DNA of 60,614 nt from Tubiluchus corallicola. Lineage: Eukaryota; Priapulida; Priapulimorpha; Priapulimorphida; Tubiluchidae. The stretch lies in NCBI GenBank assembly GCA_030141605.1, contig JAQGDQ010001128.1:1-60614 (forward strand), read 5' to 3'. This document shows, one piece after another, positions 1 through 10,879 of this stretch. Position 1 is the stretch's first letter. The number at the start of each line of letters is the position of its first letter. The notes beneath the pieces are model-generated. The model was given only the letters and a program-made list of their open reading frames with translations, was not told the origin of the DNA and ran no database searches. The translations under genes and the position numbers were made by a program.

Positions 1-3000
1 AGCCGTCGTGACACATGATGCATTCAAGAGCGTAGCTAGGTTCTAAAGGGGAGCAAGCACATAAAAGCCGTCGTGACACATGATGCATTCAAGAGCGTAG
101 CTAGGTTCTAAAGGGGAGCAAGCACATAAAAGCCGTCGTGACACATGATGCATTCAAGGGCGTAGCTAGGTTCTAAAGGGGAGCAAGCACATAAAAGCCG
201 TCGTGACACATGATGCATTCAAGGGCGTAGCTAGGTTCTAAAGGGGAGCAAGCGCATAAAAGCCGTCGTGACACATGATGCATTCAAGAGCGTAGCTAGG
301 TTCTAAAGGGAGCAAGCACATAAAAGCCGTCGTGATGATGCATTCAAGAGGTAGTAGGTTCTAAGAGCAAGCACATAAAAGCCGTGGTATGATGCATTCA
401 AGAGCGTAGCTAGGTTCTAAAGGGGAGCAAGCACATAAAAGCCGTCGTGACACATGATGCATTCCAGGGCGTAGCTAGGTTCTGAAGGGGAGCAAGCACA
501 TAAAAGCCGTCGTGACACATGATGCATTCGAGGGCGTAGCTAGGTTCTAAAGGGGAGCAAGCACATAAAAGCCGTCGTGACACATGATGCATTCAAGAGC
601 GTAGCTAGGTTCTAAAGGGGAGCAAGCACATAAAAGCCGTCGTGACACATGATGCATTCAAGAGCGTAGCTAGGTTCTAAAGGGGAGCAAGCACATAAAA
701 GCCGTGGTGACACATGATGCATTCCAGGGCGTAGCTAGGTTCTAAAGGGGAGCAAGCACATAAAAGCCGTGGTGACACATGATGCATTCAAGAGCGTAGC
801 TAGGTTCTAAAGGGGAGCAAGCACATAAAAGCCGTCGTGACACATGATGCATTCAAGGGCGTAGCTAGGTTCTAAAGGGGAGCAAGCACATAAAAGCCGT
901 CGTGACACATGATGCATTCAAGAGCGTAGCTAGGTTCTAAAGGGGAGCAAGCACATAAAAGCCGTCGTGACACATGATGCATTCAAGAGCGTAGCTAGGT
1001 TCTAAAGGGGAGCAAGCACATAAAAGCCGTCGTGACACATGATGCATTCCAGGGCGTAGCTAGGTTCTAAAGGGGAGCAAGCACATAAAAGCCGTGGTGA
1101 CACATGATGCATTCAAGAGCGTAGCTAGGTTCTAAAGGGGAGCAAGCACATAAAAGCCGTCGTGACACATGATGCATTCAAGAGCGTAGCTAGGTTCTAA
1201 AGGGGAGCAAGCACATAAAAGCCGTCGTGACACATGATGCATTCAAGAGCGTAGCTAGGTTCTAAAGGGGAGCAAGCACATAAAAGCCGTCGTGACACAT
1301 GATGCATTCAAGAGCGTAGCTAGGTTCTAAAGGGGAGCAAGCACATAAAAGCCGTCGTGACACATGATGCATTCAAGGGCGTAGCTAGGTTCTAAAGGGG
1401 AGCAAGCACATAAAAGCCGTCGTGACACATGATGCATTCAAGAGCGTAGCTAGGTTCTAAAGGGGAGCAAGCACATAAAAGCCGTCGTGACACATGATGC
1501 ATTCAAGGGCGTAGCTAGGTTCTAAAGGGGAGCAAGCACATAAAAGCCGTCGTGACACATGATGCATTCAAGAGCGTAGCTAGGTTCTAAAGGGGAGCAA
1601 GCACATAAAAGCCGTCGTGACACATGATGCATTCAAGGGCGTAGCTAGGTTCTAAAGGGGAGCAAGCACATAAAAGCCGTCGTGACACATGATGCATTCA
1701 AGAGCGTAGCTAGGTTCTAAAGGGGAGCAAGCACATAAAAGCCGTCGTGACACATGATGCATTCAAGAGCGTAGCTAGGTTCTAAAGGGGAGCAAGCACA
1801 TAAAAGCCGTCGTGACACATGATGCATTCAAGGGCGTAGCTAGGTTCTAAAGGGGAGCAAGCACATAAAAGCCGTCGTGACACATGATGCATTCAAGGGC
1901 GTAGCTAGGTTCTAAAGGGGAGCAAGCACATAAAAGCCGTCGTGACACATGATGCATTCAAGAGCGTAGCTAGGTTCTAAAGGGGAGCAAGCACATAAAA
2001 GCCGTCGTGACACATGATGCATTCAAGAGCGTAGCTAGGTTCTAAAGGGGAGCAAGCACATAAAAGCCGTCGTGACACATGATGCATTCCAGGGCGTAGC
2101 TAGGTTCTAAAGGGGAGCAAGCACATAAAAGCCGTCGTGACACATGATGCATTCAAGAGCGTAGCTAGGTTCTAAAGGGGAGCAAGCACATAAAAGCCGT
2201 CGTGACACATGATGCATTCAAGAGCGTAGCTAGGTTCTGAAGGGGAGCAAGCACATAAAAGCCGTCGTGACACATGATGCATTCAAGGGCGTAGCTAGGT
2301 TCTAAAGGGGAGCAAGCACATAAAAGCCGTCGTGACACATGATGCATTCAAGGGCGTAGCTAGGTTCTAAAGGGGAGCAAGCACATAAAAGCCGTCGTGA
2401 CACATGATGCATTCAAGAGCGTAGCTAGGTTCTAAAGGGGAGCAAGCACATAAAAGCCGTCGTGACACATGATGCATTCAAGAGCGTAGCTAGGTTCTAA
2501 AGGGGAGCAAGCACATAAAAGCTGTCGTGACACATGATGCATTCAAGGGCGTATCTAGGTTCTAAAGGGGAGCAAGCACATAAAAGCCGTCGTGACACAT
2601 GATGCATTCCAGGGCGTAGCTAGGTTCTAAAGGGGAGCAAGCACATAAAAGCCGTCGTGACACATGATGCATTCAAGAGCGTAGCTAGGTTCTAAAGGGG
2701 AGCAAGCACATAAAAGCCGTCGTGACACATGATGCATTCAAGAGCGTAGCTAGGTTCTAAAGGGGAGCAAGCACATAAAAGCTGTCGTGACACATGATGC
2801 ATTCCAGGGCGTAGCTAGGTTCTAAAGGGGAGCAAGCACATAAAAGCCGTCGTGACACATGATGCATTCAAGAGCGTAGCTAGGTTCTAAAGGGGAGCAA
2901 GCACATAAAAGCCGTCGTGACACATGATGCATTCAAGGGCGTAGCTAGGTTCTAAAGGGGAGCAAGCACATAAAACCGTCGTGACACATGATGCATTCCA

Positions 3001-3180
3001 GGGCGTAGCTAGGTTCTAAAGGGGAGCAAGCACATAAAAGCCGTCGTGACACATGATGCATTCCAGGGCGTAGCTAGGTTCTAAAGGGGAGCAAGCACAT
3101 AAAAGCCGTCGTGACACATGATGCATTCCAGGGCGTAGCTAGGTTCTGAAGGGGAGCAAGCACATAAAAGCCGTCGTGAC
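1..3180. repeat. 65-bp minisatellite, about 49 copies
   Basis: Head-to-tail array with a 65-bp period; each unit contains GCCGTCGTGACACATGATGC and GTAGCTAGGTTCTAAAGGGG. The window starts inside it, so the left end is not seen. Units differ mainly at a few sites: C or G in CGTCGTG, and AAGAG, AAGGG, CAGGG or GAGGG after GCATTC. One copy near 325-390 carries several small deletions. The last unit stops at 3180, where the noncoding side of the integrase element begins. Short ORFs inside it are by-products of the repeat. Confidence 0.97.
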
Positions 3181-3787
3181 CAAAAGCGCATTTATTGTAC
3201 ATTTTCATTTTATTCAAAATTAAAACACGAGAAGGATACAGCTTTAAAGCGATAAGGTAATTGTTACCTTGTAAAAATAGTCAAAATACGTAAACATAAA
3301 GACACTAAGCTGCCTTTGCAATATTGTAATTGAAAGCAGGCCTACTACTAGATCATGTCTAGACAGTTGTTTGACAAGATTATGACAAAGGCCTTGCAAA
3401 ATTTTGCGTATAAATACACTCATAATCAAAAATACGCGAACATCCTACACAGTCCTCACTTATAATGCAAAGCCAGTAGCAGCTTTTACTGAATTAAAGT
3501 TATAAGGTTATAGGCAGAGTACAATGGATGACGTCACAACAATGGCTTTGCGTCAACATCGGTTAGTTGGTCCTGGAACCTTGCATCTCTGAAAGCTTGT
3601 ATATTTTATACAAACAGCAAACATGCTTGTTGTTATTAGCATCACATACATTTCAAATTACTGGCAATTAATTTGGCAAAATTGTAAACTAAATCACACA
3701 TTCATGGATAACACTTAATTCACAAAATTAACACAGAATCAAATTTTTCGCATAACAGCGAACTATCGCAGCATCAAATTTAAATAA
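3181..3787 (-). other. 3' noncoding / possible LTR side of the Gypsy-type element
   Basis: AT-rich, no convincing coding frame. It lies directly downstream (on the minus strand) of the integrase ORF, where a 3' untranslated region and LTR would be expected. TTTATT at about 3190-3195 reads AATAAA on the minus strand and could be a polyadenylation signal. No second LTR is recognisable in the window, so LTR borders cannot be set. Confidence 0.35.
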
Positions 3788-5380
3788 CTAAATAATAGAG
3801 AAAAGGTCATTTCTCACCAACAATACTGCAGTCATTAGGTCAAAATAAACGTAATCATGTATGACAAAATATGAAATAATTTGTACGTTAGAATTATAGT
3901 GCATATCAACACAATACAGAGCGAAGCTTTCAGATCTGCGCACAAAAGGCTTTAGTAAATTGATATGAAAAGTCTTCGTATAAGGTTTTGCACTTTTCTT
4001 GGCAATTGAAACCTTATATGTGTGATCAGACAGTTTATCAATGACCTCAAATGGGCCTTGCCACAATTTTGAGAGCTTCTTCTTCGACTCAGGCAATAAA
4101 ACAAGTACCTCCTGGCCCACTTCCAGTGACCTAGTGGACGACATCCTGTCGTACCACTTTTTCTGAGCAATTTTCGCTTGCCGCAGGGATTCATGAGCTT
4201 CTTCGGTACTGTTCTCCAGTTCGCTGATAATTCGATCAACATAATCGTCAACTTGTTTGAAAACAGGTGGCTCTAAGCAACCCCACCTTCTGCGCAAAGC
4301 AGCCATGGGTCCTTCAACGGGGAAACCATACACCAATTCAAATGGAGAATACTTTAGAGACTCCTGAGGGACTTCTCTATAAGCAAAGAGAACGAACTGA
4401 AGTAACTCATCCCAGGGTAAAGACCTTTGGGTTTGGGCAAGCTTCCTCAAAGAACTCTTTAGGGAACTGTTAAACTTTTCTGTGACTCCCTGTGTCATCG
4501 AGTGATAGGGTGTCGCAAAGATACTTTTGATTCCCAGGGCTTCCTCTAAGTTGGCAATCAAAGTTGAAGTAAATTGTGTACCCCTATCGGAGAGGATTTC
4601 TCTCGGAATTCCGTGACGGCAAATGAATTGGAGTAAAGCACGAGCCACTGTTGAGGCAGTTTCCCATTCTAAAGCATAGGCATCTGGGTACTTCGTGGCC
4701 TGGTCCACAATGACAAGTGCATATTTACTTCCAGATCTGGTACGGGGCAAAGGACCAATTAAATCGATGCAGATTTGTGCAAAGGGTTCCTTTATAACAG
4801 GCAATGGCTTAAGTGGGGCTCGATCTGCTTTGTGAAGTCTAGATGCTTTTTGGCAAGCAGGACAAGAACGAACATAGTTTTTAATGCATGTCAAAATTTT
4901 TGGCCAATAGTAACGTGCCAAGACCCTATCAATGGTCTTCCGCATACCCTGATGAGCAGAAGGCAACTTATCATGGGCCAACTCCAGCACTTGTTGCCTT
5001 CGAGGCTTTGGTACCACCAGCAAATCAGTTGGCATACCACGTGAACTTCGACGCATCGTGTGCAACACGTTGTCAAGCAAAAAGTATCCATTTCCTTGCT
5101 CCTGGCACTCTGCTTCAGGTTTCACCTGGTCAAACAGATTTCTCAGGGTAATATCATCCTTTTGTTCTCTTGCCAAATCTGCACGGCTCATTAAGTCGAT
5201 TAACATTTGTTGTTTTTGTGCTTGGGCAAATCTTTTTCGAGGCAATGGAATGTCAGAAGCTTTCAACCACTGAGCTTCTTGTTCTTCCTTTTCTCTTAAC
5301 TTCGGGTGAGTCCAACTAATGGTAACATCACAAACTAACATAATTTTCAACAGCAAAAATATTTCACGAGCGTGTTGCAC
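3788..5380 (-). CDS. Ty3/Gypsy-type integrase, 5'-truncated pol ORF
   Basis: 530-codon open frame resembling the C-terminal part of a Ty3/Gypsy Pol polyprotein; it would insert retrotransposon cDNA into chromosomes. An HHCC zinc-binding module is visible (H136, H143, C173, C176), then the catalytic core with D206 (CIDLIGP), D265 (LSDRGTQF) and E301 (TEKFN), giving the D-x35-E spacing of retroviral-type integrases. The end carries the usual GPFEV and FHINLLKPF motifs. Protease, reverse transcriptase and RNase H are absent upstream. The first 28 or so codons derive from dispersed repeat R2, not from integrase, so the Met at 5380 is not a natural start. The core frame is intact but the element is truncated and probably immobile. 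Confidence 0.9.
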   Translation of the reverse strand: MQHAREIFLLLKIMLVCDVTISWTHPKLREKEEQEAQWLKASDIPLPRKRFAQAQKQQMLIDLMSRADLAREQKDDITLRNLFDQVKPEAECQEQGNGYFLLDNVLHTMRRSSRGMPTDLLVVPKPRRQQVLELAHDKLPSAHQGMRKTIDRVLARYYWPKILTCIKNYVRSCPACQKASRLHKADRAPLKPLPVIKEPFAQICIDLIGPLPRTRSGSKYALVIVDQATKYPDAYALEWETASTVARALLQFICRHGIPREILSDRGTQFTSTLIANLEEALGIKSIFATPYHSMTQGVTEKFNSSLKSSLRKLAQTQRSLPWDELLQFVLFAYREVPQESLKYSPFELVYGFPVEGPMAALRRRWGCLEPPVFKQVDDYVDRIISELENSTEEAHESLRQAKIAQKKWYDRMSSTRSLEVGQEVLVLLPESKKKLSKLWQGPFEVIDKLSDHTYKVSIAKKSAKPYTKTFHINLLKPFVRRSESFALYCVDMHYNSNVQIISYFVIHDYVYFDLMTAVLLVRNDLFSII

Positions 5381-5462
5381 GTGTTTTAGAAGGCGAAAAT
5401 TTATGTAGAGTGCTACTGTACTTTATTCAGTGTGTTGTATTAAAACTAAGCAAACTTACCTG
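5295..5462 (-). repeat. Dispersed repeat R2, partial copy fused to the integrase ORF
   Basis: Minus-strand sequence with GCAACACGCTCGTGAAATAT and TGCTGTTGAAAATTATGTTA recurs, diverged, at 6425-6765 (same orientation) and 38380-38715 (opposite orientation). This copy supplies the first residues of the integrase ORF. The similarity of its HARxIxLLLKIxLV translation to the 38.5-kb copy shows it is a separate repeat that abuts the integrase near 5295. Confidence 0.7.
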
Positions 5463-6140
5463 TACCAAACTTACCTGTACTAAAATTACATGTCCAAAGC
5501 TCACCTGTACCAAACTAAGCTTTACCAAAATTACCTGTACCAAACTTGCCTGCACCAAACTCACCTGTACCAAAATTACCTGTACTAAAATTACATGTCC
5601 AAAGCTTACCTGTACCAAACTCAGCTTTAACAAAATTACCCGTACCAAACTTGCCTGCACCAAACTCACCTGTACCAAAATTACCTGTACTAAAATTACA
5701 TGTCCAAAGCTTACCTGTACCAAACTCAGCTTTAACAAAATTACCTGTATCAAACTTGCCTGCACCAAACTCACCTGTACCAAAATTACCTGTACTAGAC
5801 TCACCTGTACCAAACTCAGCTTTACCAAAATTACCTGTACCAAACTTGCCTGCACCAAAATTACCTGTACCAAAATTACCTGTACTAGACTCACCTGTAG
5901 CAAACTTACCTGTAGCAAACTTACCTGTACCAAACTTACCTGTATGAAACGTACCTGTGCCAAAATTACATGTACTAGACTCACCTGTACCAAACTTACC
6001 TGTAAGAAACGTACCTGTACTAAACTTACCTGTGCCAAAATTACCTGTACTAGACTCACCTGTACCAAACTCACCTGTACCAAACTCACCTGTACCAAAC
6101 TTACCTGTACGAAACGTATCTGTACCAAACCTACCGTGCA
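5455..6140. repeat. 15-bp minisatellite, about 45 copies
   Basis: Tandem array of variants of TACCTGTACCAAACT. Because the period is divisible by 3 and the unit has no stop, several frames stay open on both strands. The plus-strand frame gives a KLTCT/KITCT pentapeptide string and one minus frame gives NFGTG/KFGTG pentapeptides. Higher-order units of about 120 bp are visible in the first third. I treat the ORFs as by-products. Confidence 0.93.
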
Positions 6141-6231
6141 CCAAACAAACCACATAACCTGGGGAGTTGACCTCTACAGGTCTGAACGCACTCCAAGGCT
6201 GAATCAAAATGGAGACTTCTCTTCGGACGCT

Positions 6232-6311
6232 AACGCAGCTAAGGGCTATTGTGAAGTTTACGAACCAGGAGAAAATAGTACGTTAACTTCACAATAGCCC
6301 TTAGCTGTGTT
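6232..6311. repeat. Near-perfect inverted repeat (hairpin), 31-bp arms
   Basis: Arm 6232-6262 is the reverse complement of 6281-6311 with two mismatches; the core AAGGGCTATTGTGAAGTT is perfect. The spacer is 18 nt. It lies just right of the 15-bp minisatellite. It could be a fold-back transposon remnant or a snap-back duplication. Confidence 0.9.
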
Positions 6312-6424
6312 GAAGTAGTAGTAGTAGTCACGATCAGCGTGGAAGATGTTTAAACGACATGTTGATGGCAATGGTGGGTCGCTGCATCCTATAGTAAATT
6401 ATAAGCATTAAAGGAAGGGAGGAT

Positions 6425-6765
6425 GATTTTTTTTATATATTACCCCATTTTCAAGTCCGATAAAAAGTATACATTTAAAAAAAATGATACTGCAAGAGCG
6501 TTTCTCATTATTAAGTGATACATTAAATACTTAATTAGCTGCAGGGATGCAGCAAAGGCGAAATGACATCACAAACCAACATAATTTTCAACAGAAAAAA
6601 TATTCCATGAGCGTGTTGCACGTGTTTCCGAATGCGAAAACTTAAGTACAGTGCTAACCGTGAGATATTCAGTGTGTTGTACTAAAACTAGGCATGTTTT
6701 AAGATAAAAATTCAAATTTCAAATTTACCGCTGTGCTCACGGATGAGCTGCCGAACGTGTGCAGT
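6425..6765 (-). repeat. Dispersed repeat R2, copy 2
   Basis: About 340 bp matching, in reverse complement, 38380-38715. Shared blocks include CCGATAAAAAGTATACATTT, GCAAGAGCGTTTCTC, CGTGTTGCACGTGTTTCC, TGTACTAAAACTAGGCATG and GTGCTCACGGATGAG. No terminal inverted repeat or coding capacity is evident, so the repeat class is unknown. Confidence 0.75.
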
Positions 6766-6901
6766 TCGTCACAAACTAACAATGCTCAACTGAAAGGCAC
6801 AGCACCTGTTTTGCAAGTGCTAGTGCCGCGAGTAGCGAAATGCATGTAGCAGCGAAGAACTAGATGCGCGAACGCGAAATTGTCTTTGTGTGGTTATAAA
6901 A

Positions 6902-6907
6902 TTTATT
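6902..6907 (-). terminator. Candidate polyadenylation signal of the small peptide gene
   Basis: TTTATT on the plus strand is AATAAA on the minus strand, about 240 nt past the proposed stop at 7150. Position is plausible, but the region is AT-rich, so a chance match is possible. Between R2 (ending about 6765) and 7149 nothing else is recognisable. Confidence 0.35.
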
Positions 6908-7149
6908 GATATTAAAAATTCATTGATTAATATTAAAAATAAGCATTAAATTCCACTTTGTCATTCCATAACAATGGCAATAACTGTGACTAGTGCAGCT
7001 AAAAATATCGTGGTTGCGTTTCACCAAATTCATACAGGAAAGGCCTAAAGAAGTCATTTCAGAAAGTTGGACTTATTTCACTAATGTTGACAGTTAGGAT
7101 TTAGTAATATAAGTGTAATAAGTATCTCGTGTAATTAGTAAAGTTATTT

Positions 7150-7744
7150 TTAAGCCGCTATCACTTCACGCTTGAGCGCTTCTTTTTCATTCTTCCACCA
7201 ATGACGTCGGTCATCCCACAAGGAAAAGTTGTTCATGCTATCAACTTTTCTCTAAAATATAATTTTGTGATATTTTTGTATGAATATTAAGTAACCCACA
7301 AAAGTTTGAATTAGTTCAAGCAGTGCGTACTTACGAAAAACCATGATATGCACTTACAAGAAGTTACAAGGTCCACCAGTTACATCATAATTTTCATGTG
7401 AATTTTAGCTACCACCGCGTCTGAAAATTTCTGTACAATGGTAGTATAAATTAGTTTTGTGCTTTCCAGACAGTTTTTCTGCAATTTTTTGTATGTTTTT
7501 TTAAGTTTAAGTGCAAATAGGAAAACAAAGTCAACATACTGAGCGACTTGTTCTTTCCTTTAAAACCAAAAAAGTCCTTCTTTACTGACAGACCTTTGGG
7601 TTTGGAATCATTTTAGCAGATAATAAGAAAACTTTAGACATCTTTCTTACCTGCAGGTGCATCAGGTGCTACTTCATTTTTACTATTTCCAGCAGCCACC
7701 ATTGAAGAAAATAGAACTGTTAAAATGACAGAAAAAGCTACCAT
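7150..7744 (-). CDS. Small putative secreted peptide gene (two coding exons)
   Basis: Exon 1 (7744-7651) begins with a strong GCCATGG start and encodes a signal-peptide-like N-terminus, MVAFSVILTVLFSSMVAAGN, then SKNEVAPDAPA, ending at a GTAAGA donor in phase 1. An open 3' exon ends at TAA (7152-7150) and encodes a charged, Trp-rich tail (NNFSLWDDRRHWWKNEKE, then ALKREVIAA). The first AG acceptor (exon start 7251) would be out of phase with exon 1. An AG 7 nt further on (exon start 7244) restores the frame and gives about 64 residues. A TATA box lies about 80 nt upstream of the ATG and a possible AATAAA downstream. The combination suggests a small secreted or antimicrobial-like peptide; no family is recognised, and an extra exon between 7251 and 7650 cannot be excluded. 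Confidence 0.5.
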
Positions 7745-7823
7745 GGCTGACGAATAAACTGCAGTAATGTTTCTCCTGCCGAGTCAAATCTGATATTTGT
7801 CACACTCGACTGATATCACTGCT

Positions 7824-7833
7824 TATTTATAAA
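7824..7833 (-). promoter_or_regulatory. TATA box of the small peptide gene
   Basis: TTTATAAATA on the minus strand, about 80 nt upstream of the ATG at 7744. Transcription would start near 7797-7803. A second, diverged copy of the 5' region (TTTCTCCTgccgaGTCAAATCT at about 7768 resembles TTTCTCCTaaaAGTCAAATCT at about 7893) shows this stretch was partly duplicated. Confidence 0.5.
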
Positions 7834-8126
7834 GGGGGACCCACATCTGCATCAGCAAAAACTAGACCAGTGTGACCAAACAAACAGCAATAATTTCTCC
7901 TAAAAGTCAAATCTTTTAAATTGTCACTATAAATTACATTTCCTCTGCTCATATATGCAGGAAGCCAAATCAATTCAGCACTTTAAGTACTTGTGCATCA
8001 TCATTTGTATACCAGCATACGTTAACAGCTACATTATCTACCAGGATCGCGTTGACTTAAACCTGAGAGGTGGGGACAAAAATCTTTATGATGACACTTT
8101 TAGGTTAGGAAACATCTGCAAGTCTT

Positions 8127-8390
8127 ATGAAGTTAAGTGTGATTTACCGCCCGCAGAGCATCGGGGCGAAAATGGACCAGCAGCATCACTTTGTTAATGG
8201 AATCTGTTGCACTACCATGAGCAAACGAAGCTTAAAACACAAGAAAACAGCAAGTGCTATGAAGTTAAGTGCGTTTTTACGGCCCGCAGAGCATCGGGGC
8301 GAAAATGGACCAGCAGCATCACTTTGCTAATGGAATCTGTTGCACTAACATGAGCAAACGAAGCTTAAACACTAGAAAACCCTCCACTTA
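8127..8390 (+). repeat. 132-bp tandem duplication
   Basis: Two neighbouring copies with a 132-bp offset share ATGAAGTTAAGTG, GCATCGGGGCGAAAATGGAC and ATGAGCAAACGAAGCTTAAA. Copies differ by scattered substitutions. The short overlapping ORFs here do not look like a known protein. Confidence 0.85.
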
Positions 8391-8940
8391 CATGGTTTAC
8401 TGGGGAGGCAAACACCACATCATATGTTTCTATGATCAAAATAAACAGTTATAATAATAAAAATAACACGATAGTTGAGCAGCTTTGAATTTAGTCAACT
8501 GATAACTGACGGTGTTCGTTGGTTATACTGCCTATCTCATTGAGGGAAGATGTGTACACCTCCAACGAGGCTCACACCTCTCGTTCAGTACATTGCCTCG
8601 TCTTAGAGAATTCAACTTGATAGATAGTTAGATTCTGGTACAGCCACAAGTACTGAATAACAGTAGCAGTCTTGTACAACCTACCACTAAGTTTTAGGTT
8701 CCGTCTCACGGCATAGTTAGTGTTGAGATGCTCCTTACCGAGGTGAGATTGTACACAACACACGATTGTTTGATTATAGTATAAGTACTAAAATAAGTAT
8801 AGCGTCCCTACTTTCAGGAAATTCACTTATTTTATGGGCCTGTAAAAAACACGCGCGATAAGTGAGGGAACACTGTATGTCATTTTGTAAACGATATCGA
8901 TAAGCTTAAATAAGCAAAACTAAAACATACATCTCGATAC
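8391..8940. other. Non-genic, nothing recognised
   Basis: Mixed-composition sequence without a supported ORF, RNA gene or repeat. A short ORF on the minus strand (8572-8763) has no recognisable motif. Confidence 0.5.
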
Positions 8941-9098
8941 TGTGTGCGTGTGTGTGTGCGTGCGTGTGTGTGTGCATGTGTGTGTGTGTGTGTGTGTGTG
9001 CGTGTGCATGTGTGCGTGTGCATGTGTGTGTGTGTGTGTGGTGCATGTGTGTGTGTGTGTGCGTGTGTGTGTGTGCGTGTGTGTGTGCACGAGTGAGT
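8941..9098. repeat. (TG)n / TGCG-rich microsatellite
   Basis: About 160 bp of imperfect TG dinucleotides with CG and CATG interruptions. ORFs across it encode poly-(CV) or poly-(HT) and are artefacts. The following 9099-9500 is AT-rich and featureless. Confidence 0.95.
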
Positions 9099-9512
9099 GT
9101 GAAAGAGAGATCATTTAATGCACTTCAAATTTACCATTAATCTGGGCAGCACCAATTCAAGATTTTCTTCCTGATGCTGTCCAGAGCCATACTACTAGTC
9201 TCAATAAAAATTATATATTAATGTTTTTTTCTTTGTAAAATTTGTGTTAATTTAAAGATTTTTGTGTAAATTATCATTGTATGTTCATGGTATATCCTGC
9301 AATAAATTATAATTTTAATTCTAATAACTGACAAGACTAAACTTTCAAATTCAATTTTTATTTTCAAAAAAATTCAAACGATATGTGCTGATTTAAACCT
9401 GTGTTGCCCCCTCTTTTCTATTATAAACTGGCTTCCTTTTAAACAGGTCATGTGACCAGTCTTTTACATGTACACTTACTGTAGATTGAGTTGAGACATT
9501 GTTCTTCTGCAA

Positions 9513-10235
9513 TTATTTACGTTCAAACCATGCACACTTACATTTGCTTTATTTACGTTCAAACCGTGCATACTTACATTTGCTTTATTTACGTTCAAAC
9601 CGTGCATACTTACATTTGCTTTATTTACATTCAAACCATGCATACTTACATTTGTTTTATTTGCGTTCAAACCGTGCATACTTACATTTGCTTCATTTAC
9701 ATTCAAACCCTGCATACTTACATTTGTTTTATTTGCATTCAAACCGTGCATACTTACATTTGCTTTATTTACGTTCAAACCGTGCATACTTACATTTGCT
9801 TTATTTACGTTCAAACCGTGCATACTTACATTTGCTTTATCTATGTTCAAACCGTGCATACTTACATTTGCTTTATTTACGTTCAAACCGTGCATACTTA
9901 CATTTGATTTATCTACGTTCAAACCGTGCATACTTACATTTGCTTTATTTACATTCAAACCCTGCATACTTACATTTGTTTTATTTGCGTTCAAACCGTG
10001 CATACTTACATTTGTTTTATTTGCGTTCAAACCGTGCATACTTACATTTGCTTTATTTACGTTCAAACAGTGCATACTTACATTTGCTTTATTTACGTTC
10101 AAACCGTGCATACTTACATTTGCTTTATCTATGTTCAAACCGTGCATACTTACATTTGTTTTATTTACGTTCAAACCGTGCATACTTACATTTGCTTTAT
10201 TTACGTTCAAACCGTTCAAACCGTGCATACATACA
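9513..10235. repeat. 36-bp minisatellite, about 20 copies
   Basis: Units of the type TTTACGTTCAAACCGTGCAT plus ACTTACATTTGCTTTA, head to tail. The period is 12 codons, so long frames exist on both strands; the minus strand reads MHGLNVNKANVS repeated about 20 times with N/D, A/T and V/A variants. All variants change every frame similarly, which argues against selection on one protein. Confidence 0.95.
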
Positions 10236-10244
10236 TCTACTTTG

Positions 10245-10870
10245 TCAAAACGCTAGACTACGCTGAGCATCGCATGCCAATAAAGTGATTAAACTGCACC
10301 AGATGGTTCATCGTCCTTACAGCCCTTGAGCCAGGCAAATTTTTGGTACCCTCTTCGGGGCAAATTATCTCTGTGATTTTTTTAAAGACGCCTGTACAAT
10401 ACAAAAATGCCTGGTGGACCTTCCTATGACACAGCTTTGTGGGCGGTACTGGCCCGTTTGTGGGACCACCTCCAAAAAGCCATGTTTGTAAAAATTTGTG
10501 CACTGCAATAATCGTTGTTACCTTTACCTGTTATCAAAATTCCAAATCTACCCATGTGCAGATAGGGTACTTATTTGAGATTTTGATCTCTAGGAAAATC
10601 TTACAATTATCATTCACTGCATAAAACGAAACGATTTACCCTGGAAAGTTACAGAAAAATGCTGATATTGTCACATTTCAGCCGTTATTTAAATGTGAAG
10701 GGGATTTCTGCACCAATTAGGCCATGATTGGAGGAAAAATGATGCTGCTGTACTATTATAATAATCACTGCTGTCGCGAATGCGAATTATATTTTTGTAT
10801 TTGAACCCTGGTGGTTTAAAGATCAATCCACATTTCTCGAGGTGTCACACATTTCAAGTGGTAACGTTTC
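10245..10870. other. Non-genic, nothing recognised
   Basis: No supported coding frame. A minus-strand ORF at 10258-10503 has no recognisable motif. The stretch lies downstream (minus strand) of the BEL/Pao fragment and may be further decayed retrotransposon. Confidence 0.4.
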
Positions 10871-10879
10871 ACAGTTCAG

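Noticed and set aside
410-2347. Short minus-strand ORFs (60 aa, Cys-rich) in the 65-bp array
   Set aside because: They are products of the tandem unit and recur wherever a variant removes a stop; no start context or neighbours support genes.
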